Origin: an uncultured Clostridia bacterium
Lineage (GTDB): Bacteria > Bacillota > Clostridia > Christensenellales > UBA1242
Assembly (NCBI GenBank): GCA_944350085.1
Contig: CALVNY010000001.1
Coordinates: forward strand, 53,595 to 117,594
Direction: 5' to 3'
Length of the DNA stretch: 64,000 nucleotides
Shown: piece after piece, positions 61,821 through 64,000 of the stretch
Layout of the letters: every line of letters starts with the position of its first letter
How positions within the stretch are numbered: position 1 is the first letter of the stretch
The notes under the pieces: generated by a model
The model's database searches: none
Seen by the model: the letters and a program-made list of their open reading frames with translations, nothing else
Told to the model about the DNA's origin: nothing
Made by a program: the position numbers and the translations under genes

Positions 61821-62245
61821 TAGTTTTAGCGTATGACCATAGAGCTTTTGAAATGATGCAAAAAATAAAAAAGTATTTAGAAAAAAAAGGTTTGGAATAT
61901 GTGGAATTTGCAAACAAAGAATATACTAAAACCGATAGTTATAGCAAGTTTGCAAAAGAAGCAAACAAAAAAATGTTAGAAAACCCCGAATATCGTGGAA
62001 TATATAGTTGTAGAACAGGTATTGGAATTAGTATGACAGCAAACAGAAGCAAAGGTATAAGAGCAGGACTATGCACAGATGTAAAAACAACATTTTTGGC
62101 TAGAAATGACGATGATATTAATGTTTTAGTTTTGCCTGTTCATTTGCCATTTGCAAAAGTTAAAAAAATGATTAACACTTTTTTAAACACTCCGTTTGAA
62201 GGTGGCAGACACATTGAAAGATTAAAAGAATTGGATTTAGATTAA
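61817..62245 (+). CDS. rpiB: RpiB/LacA-LacB-type sugar-phosphate isomerase
   Basis: Interconverts ribose-5-phosphate and ribulose-5-phosphate. 142 residues: AYDHRAFE with the usual Asp-His, and SCRTGIGISMTANRSKGIRA near residue 65, with a cysteine where the family reads CGTGIG (Gly replaced by Arg here). LARNDDDINVLVLP differs from the usual NDANVL. Divergent but complete. GGAAGG is located before the ATG. Confidence 0.82.
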   Translation: MIVLAYDHRAFEMMQKIKKYLEKKGLEYVEFANKEYTKTDSYSKFAKEANKKMLENPEYRGIYSCRTGIGISMTANRSKGIRAGLCTDVKTTFLARNDDDINVLVLPVHLPFAKVKKMINTFLNTPFEGGRHIERLKELDLD

Positions 62246-62246
62246 T

Positions 62247-62729
62247 ATGGAACTAAAATTTGAATTAGCAAAAACATCAGATATAAACGAAATAATGCAA
62301 ATTTATAAAGATGTAATTAAAAACACATTTACAACTTGGAACGATGACTACCCTGCACCAGACATAATTGAAGACGACATAATTAATAAGTCATTTTATG
62401 TTTTAAAAAACAACAAAAAAATTGTTGCAATAAGTTATCTTGGAATAAATGAAAATGAAGATGAAGACTGGAAATATAAATTGCAAAAGCCATTAGGAAT
62501 AGCAAGAATTTGTGTTTCGCCAAAATATCAACACCAAGGCATAGGTACAATACTTTTAAATAATTTAATTAATCAAGCAAAAATTCTTGGTGCCGATGGT
62601 TTGCATTTTCATGTTGCAACAATAAACCCAAATGCTATTAAAATGTACTTAAAATGTGGCTTTGAAAATTGTGGGCAAGGAAAATCAAATTATGGTTTTG
62701 ATTTTTATAAGTTTGAAATGAAATTTTAA
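62247..62729 (+). CDS. GNAT-family N-acetyltransferase
   Basis: 160 residues with the acetyl-CoA loop VSPKYQHQGIGTILLNNLIN near residues 93-112 (Q-x-x-G-x-G), a following strand (ADGLHFHVATINP) and NAIKMYLKCGFENCG near the end, all typical of GNAT. It follows the rpiB stop codon by one base and is probably the third gene of the operon. Substrate unknown. Confidence 0.85.
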   Translation: MELKFELAKTSDINEIMQIYKDVIKNTFTTWNDDYPAPDIIEDDIINKSFYVLKNNKKIVAISYLGINENEDEDWKYKLQKPLGIARICVSPKYQHQGIGTILLNNLINQAKILGADGLHFHVATINPNAIKMYLKCGFENCGQGKSNYGFDFYKFEMKF

Positions 62730-62800
62730 ATTTTTAATTTACAAGATAAAATAATTAAAAACCTTAAACTTTACATAAAAAGTTTTATTTCTACTAAATA

Positions 62801-62827
62801 AAAAACGACTAAAATAGTCGTTTTTTT
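62801..62827. terminator. Bidirectional terminator
   Basis: An 11-bp perfect stem (AAAAACGACTA / TAGTCGTTTTT) with an AAA loop between converging GNAT and deoC genes. Confidence 0.8.
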
Positions 62828-62868
62828 ATTACAGTAATTGTAAACACAATGTAAATTTTAATAAAAAT

Positions 62869-63525
62869 CTATTTTTCTTGTTCTTTAACAATTTTTACAA
62901 TTCTGCTTGTTCCAAGCCTACTTGCACCCAAATTTATAAAATCTATTGCATCATTAATTGAACCAATACCTCCTGCAGCCTTTATTAAAACATCTTTTCC
63001 AACATTTTTTTTCATCAATTCAACATTTTCTCTTGTTGCACCTTCTTTTGAAAATCCTGTTGATGTTTTAATGTAATCTGCCTTTGCTGTGCTTACTATT
63101 TCACACATTTTAACAATTTCTTCTTTTGTTAGTTCACAAGTTTCAATAATAACTTTTAAGATTTTATTTCCACAGGCATTTTTAATTTCCTTTATTTCAT
63201 TTAAAACATAGTCGTAATTTTTGGCTTTTAGTTCGCCAATATTTATAACCATATCAATTTCATCTGCACCATTTTTTATGGCATCAATAGTTTCAAAAAC
63301 TTTTGTTTCTGTTGTGTTGTATCCATTTGGGAAACCAATAACTGTGCAAATTTTAACTTTTCCACAAGAATATTCTTTTGCTCTTTTTACAAAACTTGGT
63401 GGAATACAAACTGACGCTGTTTGATATTTAATTCCATCATCAATTATGTTTTTTATATCTTCAAAAGTTGCAGTTGTTTTAAGCAATGTGTGGTCACATT
63501 TAGACAAAATTTCTTTAACTTCCAT
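62869..63525 (-). CDS. deoC: Deoxyribose-phosphate aldolase
   Basis: Splits 2-deoxyribose-5-phosphate into acetaldehyde and glyceraldehyde-3-phosphate in deoxynucleoside breakdown. 218 residues: [14 protein letters not shown] at the start, [12 protein letters not shown] near 56, [16 protein letters not shown] near 88, [16 protein letters not shown] near 148 (the Lys forms the Schiff base) and IKAAGGI near 180. Single gene. Confidence 0.96.
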   Translation of the reverse strand: MEVKEILSKCDHTLLKTTATFEDIKNIIDDGIKYQTASVCIPPSFVKRAKEYSCGKVKICTVIGFPNGYNTTETKVFETIDAIKNGADEIDMVINIGELKAKNYDYVLNEIKEIKNACGNKILKVIIETCELTKEEIVKMCEIVSTAKADYIKTSTGFSKEGATRENVELMKKNVGKDVLIKAAGGIGSINDAIDFINLGASRLGTSRIVKIVKEQEK

Positions 63526-63733
63526 TTAAAACCCTCTACTTATTTAATTATTTATTATATTTATAGTATAACAAAACACATTAAATTTACCAATTAATCT
63601 TTATTTATTTTTTATTTCAAAATATTATAAATTAACATAACAAAATAATTTTTAACTATCAAAAAAATTTTTAAAAATATTTTTATAAAATATGTTGACT
63701 TTTGAAAATTATATGCATATAATATATGCGTAA

Positions 63734-63808
<75 letters not shown>

Positions 63809-63814
63809 AATAAA

Positions 63815-63840
63815 GCCTAGGAGTTTATCCTAGGTTTTTT
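63815..63840 (+). terminator. Terminator after tRNA-Asn
   Basis: A stem CCTAGGA / TCCTAGG with a 5-base loop followed by a run of T residues. Confidence 0.75.
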
Positions 63841-63865
63841 TGTTTTTTTTGAATTTGTTTTTTTA

Positions 63866-63978
63866 TACGGATTCGAACCCTCGGTTCTCAGTCCTGTCGG
63901 ACCCTTTCCGTTATCGTTGCTGTGTCCCCCCTTATCCACACTCCTTCCCAACACGACGTTCTCTCTATCTCGCGTCCC
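63866..63978. other. GC-rich segment of unlike composition
   Basis: This segment is more than half G+C, whereas the surroundings are about a quarter. It contains no ORF and no tRNA (a GGTTCGAATCC fragment on the minus strand lacks the pairing of a T-arm). It lies directly between the tRNA-Asn terminator and the second direct repeat at the window end. It may be foreign DNA, a mobile fragment end or an assembly junction. Confidence 0.6.
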
Positions 63979-64000
63979 ACCTGAGGAGCCAAATAAAGCC
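63979..64000. repeat. Direct repeat 2 (partial copy of tRNA-Asn 3' end)
   Basis: Identical over 22 bases to 63796-63817 and reaches the window edge, so it may continue. Confidence 0.8.

Noticed and set aside
63866..63978. Second tRNA on the minus strand in the GC-rich segment
   Set aside because: Only a GGTTCGAATCC fragment is present; the T-stem does not pair and no other arms are found.

Overview
The window is about 64 kb of very AT-rich (roughly a quarter G+C) Firmicutes-type chromosome, probably from an uncultured Clostridia-like, possibly gut-associated bacterium. The evidence is the ctsR-mcsA-mcsB-clpC heat-shock operon with a CtsR box, sporulation-type genes (gpr, spoIVFA/spoIVFB-like, a SpoVB-like flippase, YetF with a DUF4363-type partner), a DNA polymerase I without an obvious proofreading site, and AGGAG-type ribosome binding sites. 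There is no prophage, IS element or CRISPR array. Nearly all genes look like chromosomal housekeeping or surface genes.

Layout. 1-2.5 kb: clpC (5' end only), mcsB, mcsA, ctsR. 2.5-6.3 kb: lysS, a DegV protein, an MTA/SAH-deaminase-type amidohydrolase and a possible 20-residue hydrophobic peptide. 6.4-12.9 kb: lytic transglycosylase, polA, MFS transporter, metallo-beta-lactamase-fold hydrolase, methyltransferase, tRNA-Leu. 12.9-19.5 kb: GNAT-like protein, three overlapping membrane-protein genes, asnA with an asparagine-rich leader peptide and terminator, a membrane protein, and a coiled-coil protein with an acidic repeat tail. 19.6-22.9 kb: GT8 glycosyltransferase, PlsC-type acyltransferase, a frame-shifted CrtO-like acyltransferase, and a membrane-bound XRE regulator. 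22.9-30 kb: HIT/GalT protein, S20 with a histone-H1-like tail, gpr, a small ORF, DegV, holA, comEC. 29.9-38 kb: DUF4132-like protein, spoIVFB, spoIVFA, minE, minD, a divergent MreB, a Ppx/GppA-like protein, ferredoxin. 38-46.7 kb: a two-piece TauE/SafE permease, a large surface protein with a cytoplasmic coiled coil, a LysM protein, a SpoVB-like flippase apparently starting at AUU, YetF and partner. 46.7-57 kb: uvrA-uvrB, two winged-helix-like tail-anchored proteins, a giant Ig-repeat surface protein, a Cys-rich mini-protein. 57.3-64 kb: HflX with a JAMM-type N-terminus, membrane and lipoprotein genes, a YwlE-like phosphatase, rpiB, GNAT, deoC, tRNA-Asn, and a GC-rich terminal segment bounded by a repeat of the tRNA 3' end.

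How the genes connect. McsB/McsA/CtsR/ClpC and the YwlE-like phosphatase would form a complete protein-arginine phosphorylation circuit. MreB-like, MinD, MinE and SpoIVFA/B form a shape/division/sporulation block, but no minC is seen. The most striking regulatory element is upstream of asnA: a promoter, a 19-codon leader ORF with eight consecutive Asn codons, and an intrinsic terminator placed before the gene. This looks like classical amino-acid attenuation of asparagine synthesis, unusual for a Firmicute, where T-boxes are the norm.
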